NCBI GenBank assembly: GCA_911728435.2
Contig: OU452203.1
Coordinates: 18,249,651 to 18,313,650 of the forward strand
Source of the DNA: Apoderus coryli
Taxonomy: Eukaryota; Arthropoda; Insecta; Coleoptera; Attelabidae
DNA: 64,000 nucleotides
Direction of reading: 5' to 3'
Program-made: the position numbers and the translations under genes
Part shown: positions 35,311 through 47,800 of the stretch, piece by piece
How positions within the stretch are numbered: the first letter of the stretch is position 1
How the letters are laid out: each line of letters begins with the position of its first letter
Notes under the pieces: model-generated
Database searches by the model: none
The model's input: the letters and a program-made list of their open reading frames with translations, nothing else
Told to the model about the DNA's origin: nothing

Positions 35311-37012
35311 ATATTGTCACCGTTTCAAGGGTTGTATATAGGGCAACCTCTCTCGAAAACTTCATAAAATTGATTTTTACAGTACCTATTTTGTGGAAGA
35401 AATGTGTTCTAAATTTCAATCTCTTTCACTCCTCAAACTAAAAGATTATTTCGAAAGTTTTTGTCAGCAATAGTTTGTTTGTTTTATATATCTACACCTC
35501 GTATAATATAATAAACGTTTGCCGCACCGTCGATATGATTTTGGTGTGAATTTTCGTTTTCTTCTTCTGTAAACCGGAAACTCAGTAGTAGTACCGTTTT
35601 ATACAGGACATCCTGTACCTTACACAAATATACTTGGTAACAGTAATTATTTATTTACAACTCTATATTATGATGTTGTGTTTTGTGCTAATAAGCACTG
35701 TGTATTTGTTAAAATGTTCAACAAACTGTGAAAAGCAATTAATTCATTTGCAATTCTTAGTTATTATCTTATTTTTATAATTTATACGTTATATTTCTTT
35801 GAAATGAACGCTTTTTGCATTTTCCGCGAAATAATAATTGGTTCTTAGTTAATACAGATAATATTGCTTTTGCACCTGCTTATACAGGATGTCTATATTT
35901 TCCAAACAATTGTATGCTTAGTTTTCTCAAAACTTCTAAGGTATCATGAACAACAAAATAAAAGCAGTTCAGTTGAATTTAATTCTTTAATAATGCAGAT
36001 TTAAGTGTGCTGAAGTGTCACTGCTGCTTTTTTTTTTAATTTTGCGGGCATCCAAGCCTAGCAAATTTTACTGACTTTTTTTTTTGTTTTTATAGTCAAC
36101 ATATAGTACCTAATTGGCCTGGACACTAATTGCTATGTATGTTAGGTATAAATTAAAACAAATATGTAAGTTGCCAATTAAAGTCAACTAAAGTTTGTTA
36201 ATTATTATTTACAGCTAATAATATGTAAGATATACAATAATTATATATATTAGCACCTATACAATGCTTTCATTTTAAAAGTTGCGATTAGAAGAATCTA
36301 ATGTAGACACGATTTGTGTTCAAATGCTCAAAGGGAGTTCCTTTATTTTCTAAACAACAGCCTATGTTCAAGTTCTTGCCAGAGGTTTCGTCACAGCATT
36401 AATAAGTACAGCATTCCGACTCCACGTTGGCACTTTGAAATAAACTGTGACGTATACCGTCGCCATTTTGGGTTAGAAGTCAGGTCCTGACTAAGAATAA
36501 TTATAGTTTTCGGTTTCTAACCACACCAGACTGTCACAATCTATGAAGGTCTGTCTTTCTCACTGAATTAAGTTGGAAGGCAAACAAGAATTGCCTGCGA
36601 AGAATGCACGAAGCAACCAACCTACTCCAGATGTCATAATTTGTATTTTGCTGCTAACCGGTTTAAAAATTTAATGGTATTGGAGTGTTTTCTCTGTATT
36701 TTTCCAAATCTTTCTACTGGATCACCATTGTTCAACAAAAGCAATAAAAAGGGGCTTAGCGCTGTAATTCATCTCGTCACAATGTTATAAGAAAGTTTTC
36801 AGTAGACACATCACGTTGTTCATTTTATAAATTAAATGGCTATTTCAGACAACAGCAACCAAGACAAACTGTATATTAATTTTTGTAAAAATATTTAAGT
36901 ACGTAATAATATCGCTGTCAATTTCAGAAATATTTGTGGTGTGTCATAGTGATTGAAAACAGCCTTAAGTGGTGGTATCAGTTAAATGTTGACATGATTG
37001 GGTGATTTTTAA

Positions 37013-37640
37013 TAATAATAATAAACACAACAATAAAACAGACTTTATTAGTAAAAAATACATTTTTATAAAAGTTGAAGCAGTGCTTCCTAACTTAACC
37101 TAAACGTAACTTATATTTTAGCTTAAACCTATCTGAAAATAGTTTTACATCGCTGGCCAAATTGGTAGCTTATTTTTACAAATTAATTTGTTCTATTACG
37201 TGTCAGACAGCGCTCTTAAACGAAAACCCCTGTAAACTTTTTATATTCTCCGCTAGAGCGTTGTAATATTTTGAAACCGTATAGGAAAATGACCGCTCAA
37301 AGATTGATGTTGAGTCTAGCGGTGGCGTAATGACAGTTTTATGAGGAATATTCACATCACACCGATCCCCGGAACTTCAATCTTTCATATAAGTATTCCG
37401 CCTATTTCCATCTGATGATTTTTATTAGTCAAAATTAGTGAATGAAAATCCGACGTTGTTTCATTCTTAACCAGCCGATTTCCTTAATCTTATTGCTAGC
37501 CTCTTTTACCCCTACGAATTCCACATACAAGCCGTGTGCCTGAATTCTGCATCAACTGAATCCTGTTCTCAGCAATTTTAGTCAAACAAGGGCCATATAT
37601 ATATTGTCAATAATATAACCCCTAGCTGATTGCGTTATCA
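37013..37640 (-). mobile_element. Non-LTR retrotransposon 3'-end fragment
   Basis: On + it starts aataataataataa followed by cagactttattag, the reverse of a (TTA)n LINE tail. The minus strand beyond it is a decayed RT C-terminus with many stops (for example RIQLMQNSGTRLVCG near 37560). It shares phrases with the fragment at 3470-4130 (gaccgctcaaa, cttaacctaa). Confidence 0.5.
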
Positions 37641-39000
37641 TGCTATCTCGCCACGAGACAACTTGTGTTTATGTTTTATTTTCATTTAGTTTAAAAACAT
37701 ATTAGATACTGCCATTTCGTAATATAAATTTTACGGTTATACAAATAGTTGTTATAAACGTAAAATTATCTAGTATTCATCTTTATTTTTACTTATTACT
37801 CACCTAACCGGATCTGTGGGGAAGCGAAAAAAATGTTTAAAGCAAGTGTACCGCTTATTGGGACAACATTTAGCAGCACACACATGTTCTCCCTGATTGT
37901 TCATTGTATTAATCATAAGATACGTTAATAAAACGCAAAACACAGAATTAGGTTTAAACACAATATTTATTTATCTCGTACACGCCGACAATGAACTATA
38001 TATTGAACACAGTAGTGAACGGTATTTATCTACGTCTATGTGATTATTGTGACGTTGTAACCCATTATGGCGGCATGCGCGAGGAAATGCGCAGGACGGC
38101 TCGCAAGCGAAAAGTCAGAATACTGTATTATTTATTATACTGTGGTTTCGTTATGTTTCCTGTCGATACAGGCTGGGGTTATTCTAGTTTTGAGGTCATC
38201 AAGACTTTTTTTGAAAATTTCACCACAAACATATTCCAGCACATTTGCCTCAACAGATCCACACACTACACAATATATTTACACATAGAAAATGATTGGA
38301 TGCTTGATATTCCAACAAAATGTAACTTATTCAACTCAACAATTTCTTTTTATTTTAATACTATTCACATGAACTAAATCTGGCATAATAGTTTTTAAAT
38401 GACACAAGTTGATACATTTGGCATTCGAATATGTCTATTTTACCGTTGCGTTGTCACGATCTAGGTTCTCGGCGTCTCCATTTTCATCAAATTCAAATCA
38501 AATTTTAAAAACCAGTCATGTCACACCAGTTGTCCTATGTGTTAACGTTTACTCTTCGTAATCGTAAGGATGCGAGTTCAAAACTGGACCATGATTTTTT
38601 TTTTATATTATTGAAATTGTACCGGTCTTTGTAGCACATATTTCCTTAATTATACACTGTCATGATATGAATTTACAGTTATGATATAGCATGGAAAAAA
38701 AACATTTTGGTATATCCTAAATTGCTAAACAATTGTGCCAAATAATATAATATATACAAAAATGATAAAATATATAAACACAAAATTACAGACCTCAACT
38801 TTCTTTCATATATAGAGATGCAAGAAATGTATCGATATAATATTAGATTCGATTTTAAGGCTGAACTACTGCCTCGAGTACTGCAACTGAGTATATTGGC
38901 CGTTTGTTAATGTATAATAACGAGCGTCCATGGCGTCTTTGTCGAAACTCTGTAATAAATTGTGAAAAGTTAGGGTAAGTGGCCGCTTGCTGTATTAATA

Positions 39001-40300
39001 CAGGGTCCGCCATCTAACGTTTTTTTTTCAACTAGTGCTTATTTCGTGAAGGGTAACACTTAGCTCATGTCTGATTTGACAGATAATTAGTTTTATCCTT
39101 CCGCTGAACGAATATGGTTGTGTATACGCTTGAACAACGCTGGGAAATATTGCGACATTACTTTGAAATCATGGTAATGTTGCAGAATGTGTGCGAAAAT
39201 TGCGTACGGATTTTGGAAGAAGAGAAGCACCGTCAGCTCCGTATGTTCGTTATCTCGTGAAAAAAGTGAAAGAAACTGGCATCCTCATCGATAAACCAAA
39301 GCGTGAAAAGCCAAAAACAGTGCGTACACCCGAGAATATTCCTGCTGTGGCAGAAAGTGTGCGTGAAGCGCCATCAACATCAATTCACCGTCGGTCTCAA
39401 CAATTGAACATTTCGGAGACATCATTGAGACGAATTTCGCATAAAGACCTTGGTATGACGCCATACAAAGTCGAATTGGTTCAGGAGTTGAAGCCAACTG
39501 ACCATCCAATGCGTTTTCGCTTCGCTCAGTGGGCCTGCGATCGACTTACAGAAGATGCCGATTTTGCCAAAAAAATCATCTTTTCAGATGAAGCTCATTT
39601 TGATCTTGGCAGGTATGTAAACAAGCAAAATTGTCGCATTTGGGGCACGGAAAACCCGCACGCATACATTGAACAGCCGATGCACCCAAAACGAGTCACT
39701 GTTTGGTGCGGATTTTGGTCCGGAGGCATAATTGGGCCATTTTTCTTCGAAAATGAGCAAGGAGTGGCCGTTACAGTCAATGGCGATCGTTATCGGGCCA
39801 TGTTGAACGAATTTTTGTTCACAAAAATTGAAGAGGAGGCTATTGGCAACATTTGGTTTCAACAGGACGGCGCTACGTGCCACACAGCCGAAGCTACAGT
39901 CGATGTTTTGCGCCCTGTTTTTGAGATCGCATTATCAGCCGCAGAGCTGATGTCGTTTGGCCACCTCGGAGCTGCGATTTGACACCGTTGGACTATTATT
40001 TGTGGGGTGCGGTCAAAGATAAGTGTTACGCCGACAAGCCAGAGACAATTGACGCTTTAAAGGACAATATTCGTGAAGCCATTGGTGAAATACAGCTGCA
40101 CACAATCGATAATGTGCTTAAAAATTGGACCGATCGTGTAGGCTACTGCATGGCCAGCCGAGGCAGCCATTTGAATGAAATTATTTGTCATTATTAACCG
40201 GAAGGATTGTACTTTCAAATAAAAAAAGAAATTTGAGAAAATATTCAGCAGTTTTTCTTTTATAGCATTTTCAAAAAAAAAAGTTATCTGGCAGACCCTA
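39001..40300 (+). mobile_element. Tc1/mariner-superfamily element with TA target duplication
   Basis: The left end is cagggtccgccatctaacgt (39001 on). The right end, read inverted, is tagggtctgccagataactt (ending 40300). Both are flanked by TA (38999-39000, 40301-40302). The ~1300-bp body holds one transposase gene with two single-base lesions, so structurally it is nearly complete but probably not autonomous. Confidence 0.88.
39114..40197 (+). pseudogene. Tc1/mariner-like transposase (probable DD41D type), two frameshifts
   Basis: ATG at 39114 begins MVVYTLEQRWEILRHYFE. A one-base loss at about 39165-39172 shifts the frame before NVAECVRKLRTDFG. The main frame (39191 on) includes the helix-turn-helix region, IIFSDEAHFDL (first catalytic Asp) and IWFQQDGATCHTA (second). 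A second one-base loss at about 39921-39925 shifts into the frame containing WPPRSCDLTPLDYYLWG (third Asp), running to a TAA at 40197. Counting through the shift gives about 41 residues between the second and third Asp. Only two lesions suggest a recent loss of function. Confidence 0.82.
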
Positions 40301-40302
40301 TA

Positions 40303-42491
40303 AAACAATACTAAGCATTTAATGATAAAGTATGTACCAGGATCTTATACCTATTTTTTGCTACCTACTTTATTTTGTTGTTTACTATGCTTTTTATGCC
40401 TTTATCTCAAAACAATATCATTTATTTTTGGTAGGTATACGGAATGTGGAACACAATATTCAACCAACAATGTTTTCGAAGTTCCCATGCAAAAACACAA
40501 GAAAAATCGTGTCTACTCTAGATAACGAGTTATTCCCAGTAGCCAGTTTTAAAATGAAGGCACTGTATATTTTTTAATTTCCCAAAAATGATTATCCATG
40601 TCTACAAATTATCGTTATTATGTTTTTCTGGCGAAAACATTATACATTTTTCATTATCCAATCTCATTAAGCAAATAAATAAGTTGGATTGGAATTAGAA
40701 CTTACAAACATATAAAAAAAGCACGTAACTTTTTTATTTTGAAAGTTAATATGTGTTAATATGTTGTTACGACAATATACAGCGTGTCCCACCTAAAATG
40801 TGCATCCCCATAATATTTAATCTCAATTTTTATCATATTTTTAAAATTATTCCTTCATCCCTCTTACGTCCAGAACTACCCCATAAAAAATGGCAGGAGA
40901 CATATTATCATTGTGCAGCTGCTTTCATTTTCTATGAAACCATGCTTTTTTAAAACTAAACAAGATTACGCCTTGCTTGTGTTTAAACATAAAGTGAATT
41001 TCCTGGATATTAACAACATTTTTCTATGTTTCTTCTCGGCCTCAATGCACTTATTATAAAGGCTTCTATTATTCATGTTTCTTTTGAACAAATCTGGTAT
41101 ATTCGCATCGTAAAACAATTATTTATAATTTCATTATCGCAATAATTCTCCGAACAACTACTTTCGTAAATATCGAGGTACGTTTTAACATTTCTAGTTA
41201 AACTTGAATAATAAAACTTTTACACATCATTTTTAGGTAAACATTTGGGCGTTGTTCCAGCCGACTTAATTTCGTTGCTTTATATAGCACTTCTACGAAA
41301 AAAATTTCACATTCTTTTTCTTTTTTTCCCTTCCCAGCAAAATATTACCAACCGATTTCGAGAAACTATCAAAAGATACAGCATAATAATTATGATGTAG
41401 GTATAGTGGAAAACAGTCCAGTTAAGTATTCCACGAAGGCTTTGTAGTACCTACACTATAAGTTTATGATTTGAGGAAGTTTAACAAATTCCGGGAATAT
41501 AAATTATTCTTGATTTAGTTGAATAAGAATTTGCTAAATTCTTAATAACAAGAAGTCGTAAAAATTTTATTAATATATTTAAGTGTACTTTCGTGGAAAA
41601 GCTAAATTTGAATCTACGAACGCAGGTATCTATTCTACGAGGGGATTAGAGAACAAAAATAAATATTAATCATCGAAAATCACTTTATTGTTTTTCAAAA
41701 TATTCCCCATGAATTTTTATGCAAATCGAAAATCTACTTTTCCGACTGGCTTTTTGGTATGCGGCATTTTAGTGTTTAGTTTATAGAAAAAAAAAACAAT
41801 TTTAAGGAATTTTTGATATGTCTTCAACTTTGGGAGAAATCGAGATTTTAATAAACTGGAGCAGTTTTACTTAATTTTGTAGTTGTAATTTTTCTGATAC
41901 AAAGTAAGTCTAACATTTTGTGAACGGTATTGACTTGCCATGCATAATCCTTCAAATAAAACTCCTAACATTAATTAATTTTTTTTTCTTTTAGAAATTT
42001 TATTCTTTCAAGTGAGAATGTAGCAATCGAATTCCAAAGTATGTTCCGGTTTGTTGTTTGTTGTAGAAACTTTAGACCAAATTGCCAAAATTAATCTTAA
42101 AAAAAACTATCATGATCTACATCTACCTAAAGAAAACGAAAAAATAAGGAAAATAATGTTAATTTTTTATAAATTTAATTTAAAATTTTTATTAATGCAA
42201 CAGAAATTTAAAGGATTTATTTTGTAAAGTTTCTCTTTTCGCTACTGATGTTGGAACTAGATTGAGTTCCGAAACGCATAATGGGTTTCTATTAAATTTA
42301 TTTGGAGATTTGACTTTTTGTCACTAAAAAAAACGAAAGTCAACATTTTACGAAATGATGTATGTCAAAGTTTCAATTACCATTCATTATTATACATGGT
42401 GTTCAAAATTCTGAAAATGCTAAATTTGCACGCAGCTGGTTAAAACACTCGTAGATTGTTTTAGAACTTTCGAGGCGAATGAGGAAATATA
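40303..42491. other. Non-coding AT-rich stretch
   Basis: No domain-bearing ORF is seen. A TATACAGCGTGTCCC motif lies near 40777, and a hammerhead-like motif with CTGATGT, GGAAC..GTTCC and GAAAC at about 42243-42277. Confidence 0.5.
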
Positions 42492-43351
42492 CGAGGCATG
42501 TTTTTTAAGTAAGTACCGTTTTGGAATTAAAAAAAGACGTGCTAAGATATCGCAATAATTTTTACATGAAAGCCTGTACCTTAATCTACTTTTCTACATA
42601 ATTTCCGTGAATATTGAGGCACTTGTCATAACGTGGCACCAGTTTTTGAATACCCTCCTCATAAAATTCTGCCGCCTGACTTGTTAACCACTGTATCACA
42701 AATGTTTTGAACGAAACATGGGTGGCCTACGTCACACCAGAATCGAAACAACAATCCATGGAATGGCGACATTCATCATCACCCAAAAGAGTGAAGTTTA
42801 AGCAAACAATTTCTGCCCGGAAAATCATGTGCACAGTTTTTTGGGACAGAAAAGGAGTATTGCTAGTGGAGTTTCTGCCTCGTAATGAGACAATCAATGC
42901 AGCGTCCTATTGTGAGACATTGAACAATCTGCGTCGTGCAATCTAGAACAAAAGACGTGGCAAGTTGAGTAAGGGTATCGTTTTGCTGCATGACATTGGC
43001 CGTCCACATGTGGCTAATCGGACCAAAGATCCTCCATACAGCCCTGATCTGGCGCCCAGTGACTACCATTTGTTCCTGCACTTGAAGAAACACCTGGGTG
43101 GTCAGCGTCTTCAAGACGATAACGAAGTCAAAACATTTGTGATACAGTGGTTAACAAGTCAGGCGGCAGAATTTTATGAGGAGGGTATTCAAAAACTGGT
43201 GGCACGTTATGACAAGTGCCTCAATATTCACGGAAATTATGTGGAAAAGTAGATTAAGGTACAGGCTTTCATGTAAAAATAAAATTATTGCGATATCTTT
43301 GCACGTCTTTTTTTAATTCCAAAACGGTACTCACTTAAAAAACATGCCTCG
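42492..43351 (+). mobile_element. Foldback-type mariner derivative
   Basis: The element begins cgaggcatgttttttaagta and ends with the inverse. Its left 219 bp (42492-42710) is the reverse complement of its right ~223 bp (43129-43351): both ends are the 3' end of the mariner seen whole at 62155-63447. The middle (42711-43128) is the C-terminal half of the transposase starting at DETWVAYVTPES (with the Asp lost at the junction), with one stop (TAG at about 42944) and a 36-bp deletion. It cannot make transposase, but long ends like these might still be mobilised. The left TA is present; the right flank reads CA. Confidence 0.85.
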
Positions 43352-44808
43352 CATATTACAAATTATTAACAATTAACATTTTACTAATTCAACAATACTG
43401 TCTAGATTTTGGTAAATTCAATACAATTTTAAAACAATGAAAGCTGTCAACCCATCCGACCACAAAATGTTACGATCGGAAAAATTACAACTTCAAAAAA
43501 AGTAAAAATGACATGAAGGCAAACATAGGTCCGGTGCACTTTATTTGTCCAACAGTTTATATCAACTTCACTGACTGGACCTGGTATATTATTAATTTTG
43601 TTTTACCATTGAAAAATCCTTCACGAATTCTAGTTACTCAAACAATAGGCATCATTATGTTGTTATTTAGAATGTTATCTTTTCTAAATAATGTGACAAA
43701 ACTTTATTTATCTTTACTAAATATATAATAATAATTCTCCTCCTTTAGGCCAGGAGAAACACATATCGTATTTATACCATTTTTGCAAACAAAAAAAAAT
43801 CTAAAGGAAATTTTTCCGTTTTTCGCCAAAGAATCACTTCTAAGCTTCTGCTTCCGAAGAGAATGTTCTGTTGCCCACAAACCACTTAAACATGAATTTA
43901 ATTTTAAGCATCTATTTGAAATCAAAGAAATGGATTCAATACTTCATTATTTTAATGGTCAAAGAGTGGGTTTCATAAGTTAAGCAATGCCGATATGATC
44001 CAAAAAAGTATAAAATCGTGGTTGAGGGATAGTAAGTTGTTAATTACTGAAAGCTGTAGATATTCAATTTTGTGTCGTTCTTGTAAAATTTCGGTTTTTC
44101 ACTCTGTAATCGGATAATTTATTTTTTGAATTCTAATTGCCCTGGCCTATTTATTTTCTGTATCTTATTGACTGATAAAATTAGATAGTTTATACTGAAG
44201 TAATTACTCAATGATTAAATAAAACTGAATTAACGGAAAAAAAAATAACACGAACAGAAAAATATAATTTATTTATTCTTAGAATAGGATAATTAATAAT
44301 AATTTTATATCTAACAAATTATTTCCTGAAATTTGATAAAATTGCCGACATAATAGATATGTGGTAAATTTTGTTTTCGTTAATAATTATTTTCATGAGT
44401 TTTTTCCCAAACAATATGGGGAAATATACAGGGTGTTTCAGAATAAGATGCTGATCGTTAAAGTTGTTAATTAAAGATATTTTCACAAAATTATTAATCT
44501 TTATGTTTATTCATGGCATTGTTTCCTTGACCACAAAGTTCATTACCTCATTTTCAAAAATTTAGGGTACGCATAGCAGAATTTAATGCTTTTTATTTTT
44601 TTTTCATTTTCATCAACAATCATTTGTTGGACGAAAAAAAAAACAAAAAAATCAAATTTAACATAAATTGAATGGGGATTTAAAAAATAATTTTTATTTT
44701 AAGAAAAAACTGGCGTACATAATTTTTATTAAAAAAACTCTGTAGCTCAAATGTTAGAACCCAGAGACTTGTGACAATATGTCTGTATATTTTTTGTATT
44801 TGTTCCAG
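43352..44808. other. Non-coding; may contain the upstream intron of the SOCS gene
   Basis: No exon with a SOCS-like signature is recognised. A 71-codon frame at 43513 and frames at 43704-43983 show no known domain. A TATACAGGGTGTTTC motif lies at 44425. The stretch ends with the acceptor tgttccag at 44808. Confidence 0.5.
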
Positions 44809-47800
44809 AATGACTATTGCTGTCGGGCATGGCATACGCCTGCAATGTTAGGATTTGGCTGTAGTACAAAATGTCCCGCTTGCAATCATCAGTTTGTATG
44901 TTGTCCGGCGAACAATCAACGACGCATCCAGAATGCGCTCAGCGGCGGTGGGCTGTTATTGCCGCCGTTGCCACCGCCCTCACCACAACTACAGCAATTG
45001 TCGCCCAGTACGCCGCCGATATGTTACAATTGCTCTCCACAAGTAAGTTTAAATACCTTTATTTTTTGTTTAAATAGGAATGTTTTTCATTTTATATATA
45101 TTTTTTGCTGTACTATACAAGCATGAACCGGGTACCATTTCTTGGTCTTTATCTGAGCATCTTTTCGAAAGATTTTGTCAATAATTGCTCCTTCGCACCT
45201 CATTTAGCTGAATATTTACTTTTTTCCTATTAGTCGTAGGGGACACCGGGGTTGGTTGTGTCAGGGGTAAGTTGTGACAGTGCTGAATGTTCTTAAGATA
45301 GGAAAGGCAACAGCACACGAATAGTGTCAAATAAATGAGCGTCTACTGCTATCTTTTCAGTATCATTTTGGTTGGCGTATGGACATGTAATGATCTGCTG
45401 TGTGCAAAAGTCTGTTTTTACCAGTGCATAGTAAATATTGTTGATTTCAGTAAAATATTTATAGGCACAGTGTATTAAGATTAATTATTTAGCTTTATGT
45501 AGAAAAATAAGCAGTAAGGTATGTAGAAGCTATAGTATATGTGAATTTTATAATTTTTATTTTCATCTGCCCAACATGAATAAAAAAAACAAATATGTCG
45601 CCTGGGGGTTGGTTGTGACAGTCGAGTTGGGGTAGGTTGTGACTGTCACAACCTACCCCATCACAACTCGTTGAATAATAACTTTTGTTTTAACGGTAAT
45701 TTTGCCCTATAAGTAGTATTTTGACATTTGAACTTTATTTTATGAATGGGGGAGACTTTCGAAATATTAATAACGATACTAATATTAGATAATAATATCA
45801 AATAGATATCCACTTTTGCATATTTTAGATATACAAACATGAGGACATATAAACGAAGAACAGAAAGGGGTAAAACGCCATTAGACGTTTTTGAACGAGC
45901 ATCAGTTGAAGTATTAGTAAATCACAGATCCCTGCGTTCCGTTGCTGATCAGTTTGAAATCAACCGTATGACTTTACAAAGATTCTGTAAAAGGAAAAAA
46001 AGCTCCGAAAGTGAGTTTATTTTATTTAAAGATAAACCCAACTTTATGTGATGTATTTTTAGGTAACCAAGCACCTCTTCACGTAGGTTACAAACGAAAT
46101 CGACAGGTTTTGCCTGATGATATGGAAAACGAGTTGGCAGAGTATCTTATTCAGCAGTCGAAGTTATATTTTGGGTTGTCTACAAAAGAAGTTCGACGGT
46201 TAGCATTTGAGTTCGCGATTAAAAACAATGTATCTGTTCGTGAAAATTGGCATCAGAATGAAATGGCAACTTCTGATTGGCTTACGGGATTTCTGAAACG
46301 TCATAAGGCTTTATCTCTTAGGACTCCTGAAGCAACAAGCCTCAGCAGAGCGACAAGTTTTAACAAACATAATGTTGGTGCATTTTTTACGCTTCTGGAA
46401 GAAGTTTTAGATCGTTATAAATTTGAGCCTCAGGATATTTATAATGTTGACGAGATGGGCATAACAACCGTTCAGAAACCGGATCGTATAATAGCTAGAA
46501 AGGGTGTAAAACAGGTTGGTTACATCACATCGGCGGAGAGGGGCACATTGGTGACATTTTGTTTTGCCATCAACGCTAGCGGAAATTCAATCCCTCCCAT
46601 GTTTCTTTTCCCTCGAAAAAATTTTAGAGAGCACTTTGTGAACAATGGTCCACCAGGCTGCATCGGAGCCGCTAATCCATCGGGCTGGATGACAGAAAAT
46701 GAGTTTTTTATATTTCTGCAGCATTTTGTCAAGCATGCACGATCTTCTAAAGAAAAACCTGTCTTACTCATATTAGACAATCACGAATCCCATTTGTCCT
46801 TAAAAGGTATTAGCTTTTGCAAGGAACATGGTGTAGTAGTGATTTCGTTACCACCGCACTGCTCGCATAAGCTGCAGCCCTTAGATCGATCGTTGTACGG
46901 ACCGCTTAAGAAATATATCAACAGCACAATTGATTCTTGGATGAGAAATCATGCCGGAAGGACAATGACAATCTATGATATACCAACCATTGTACGAGAA
47001 GCCTTACCTTTAGCAGCGACTCCGATAAATATTCAAGCCGGATTTAGAGTTAGCGGAATTGTTCCCCTAAATAGATACGTATTTGGTGACGATGAGTTTC
47101 TCCCGGCAGCTGTCACAGATAGGCCAAATCCAGGGAATCCAGAATTAGAAACAATGGCAAACCTCGCTGAGAAACCTGAAAGCGAAGCTCAAGAAACAGT
47201 AAATGATTCAAAAACCATGCGCAAACAAAACGAAACATCTGAAGCTGCTTCACAGAAAATATGTAATGAGTGTGATGTATATGAGCAATCAACTCCCAGA
47301 AGCTCACCCATAATTATAAGTTCACCTCCAAAATTAACAAGAAATTCGGATAAAACTATGTCAGATAGTTTACCTGGACCATCAGGTCTATGCAAAAACT
47401 ACTTTTCACCGCAAGACCTACGACCTGAACCAAAAGCAGAAAAACGACTAGGAACTAGAAAAGGGCGAAAGCGTGGCCGATCAGCGATTTGGACTGATAC
47501 TCCAAACAAAGATCAATTAGAAGAGGAATATAACAGAAAGAAACAAAATGAATTGAAAAAAATGGCAAAAGAATCCGGAGTGAAAAAAAATATTTGCAAG
47601 CCCAAAGTATTAAAAAAGCATAAGCAATGGAAATATGACTCTAACTCTGAAGATGAATCAGACACTTTTTGTCTAATCTGTGGGGAACCGTACATTAATT
47701 CACGTTCAAAAGAAACATGGATTCAGTGCACACGCTGTAGATATTGGGCTCATGAGGATTGCACTGACAAAGATCCATTTTTTATATGTCAAAATTGCAA

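Larger units (their letters stand above)
34896..39000. other. Non-coding, repeat fragments; no host gene recognised
   Basis: This contains the inverted copy (about 34985-35310) of the 1270-1800 block, TATACAGGA-type motifs at 35602 and 35880, and a LINE 3' fragment at 37013-37640. A 128-codon frame at 37991-38377 has no recognisable domain, and its surroundings (promoter-like, tatttatctcgtacacgccg) could be part of an LTR; I cannot support more. Confidence 0.45.

Noticed and set aside
36290..36700. Possible retrotransposon coding sequence on the minus strand
   Set aside because: Scattered suggestive residues but no motif long enough to name a family.
37991..38377. 128-codon frame as a gene
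   Set aside because: Composition is unlike a protein family I know, no splice or start context supports it, and it may be LTR sequence.
42243..42277. True hammerhead ribozyme at 42.2 kb
   Set aside because: The core reads CTGATGT, there is no stem I, and no GTC-type cleavage site follows GAAAC; only listed within the hammerhead-like family.
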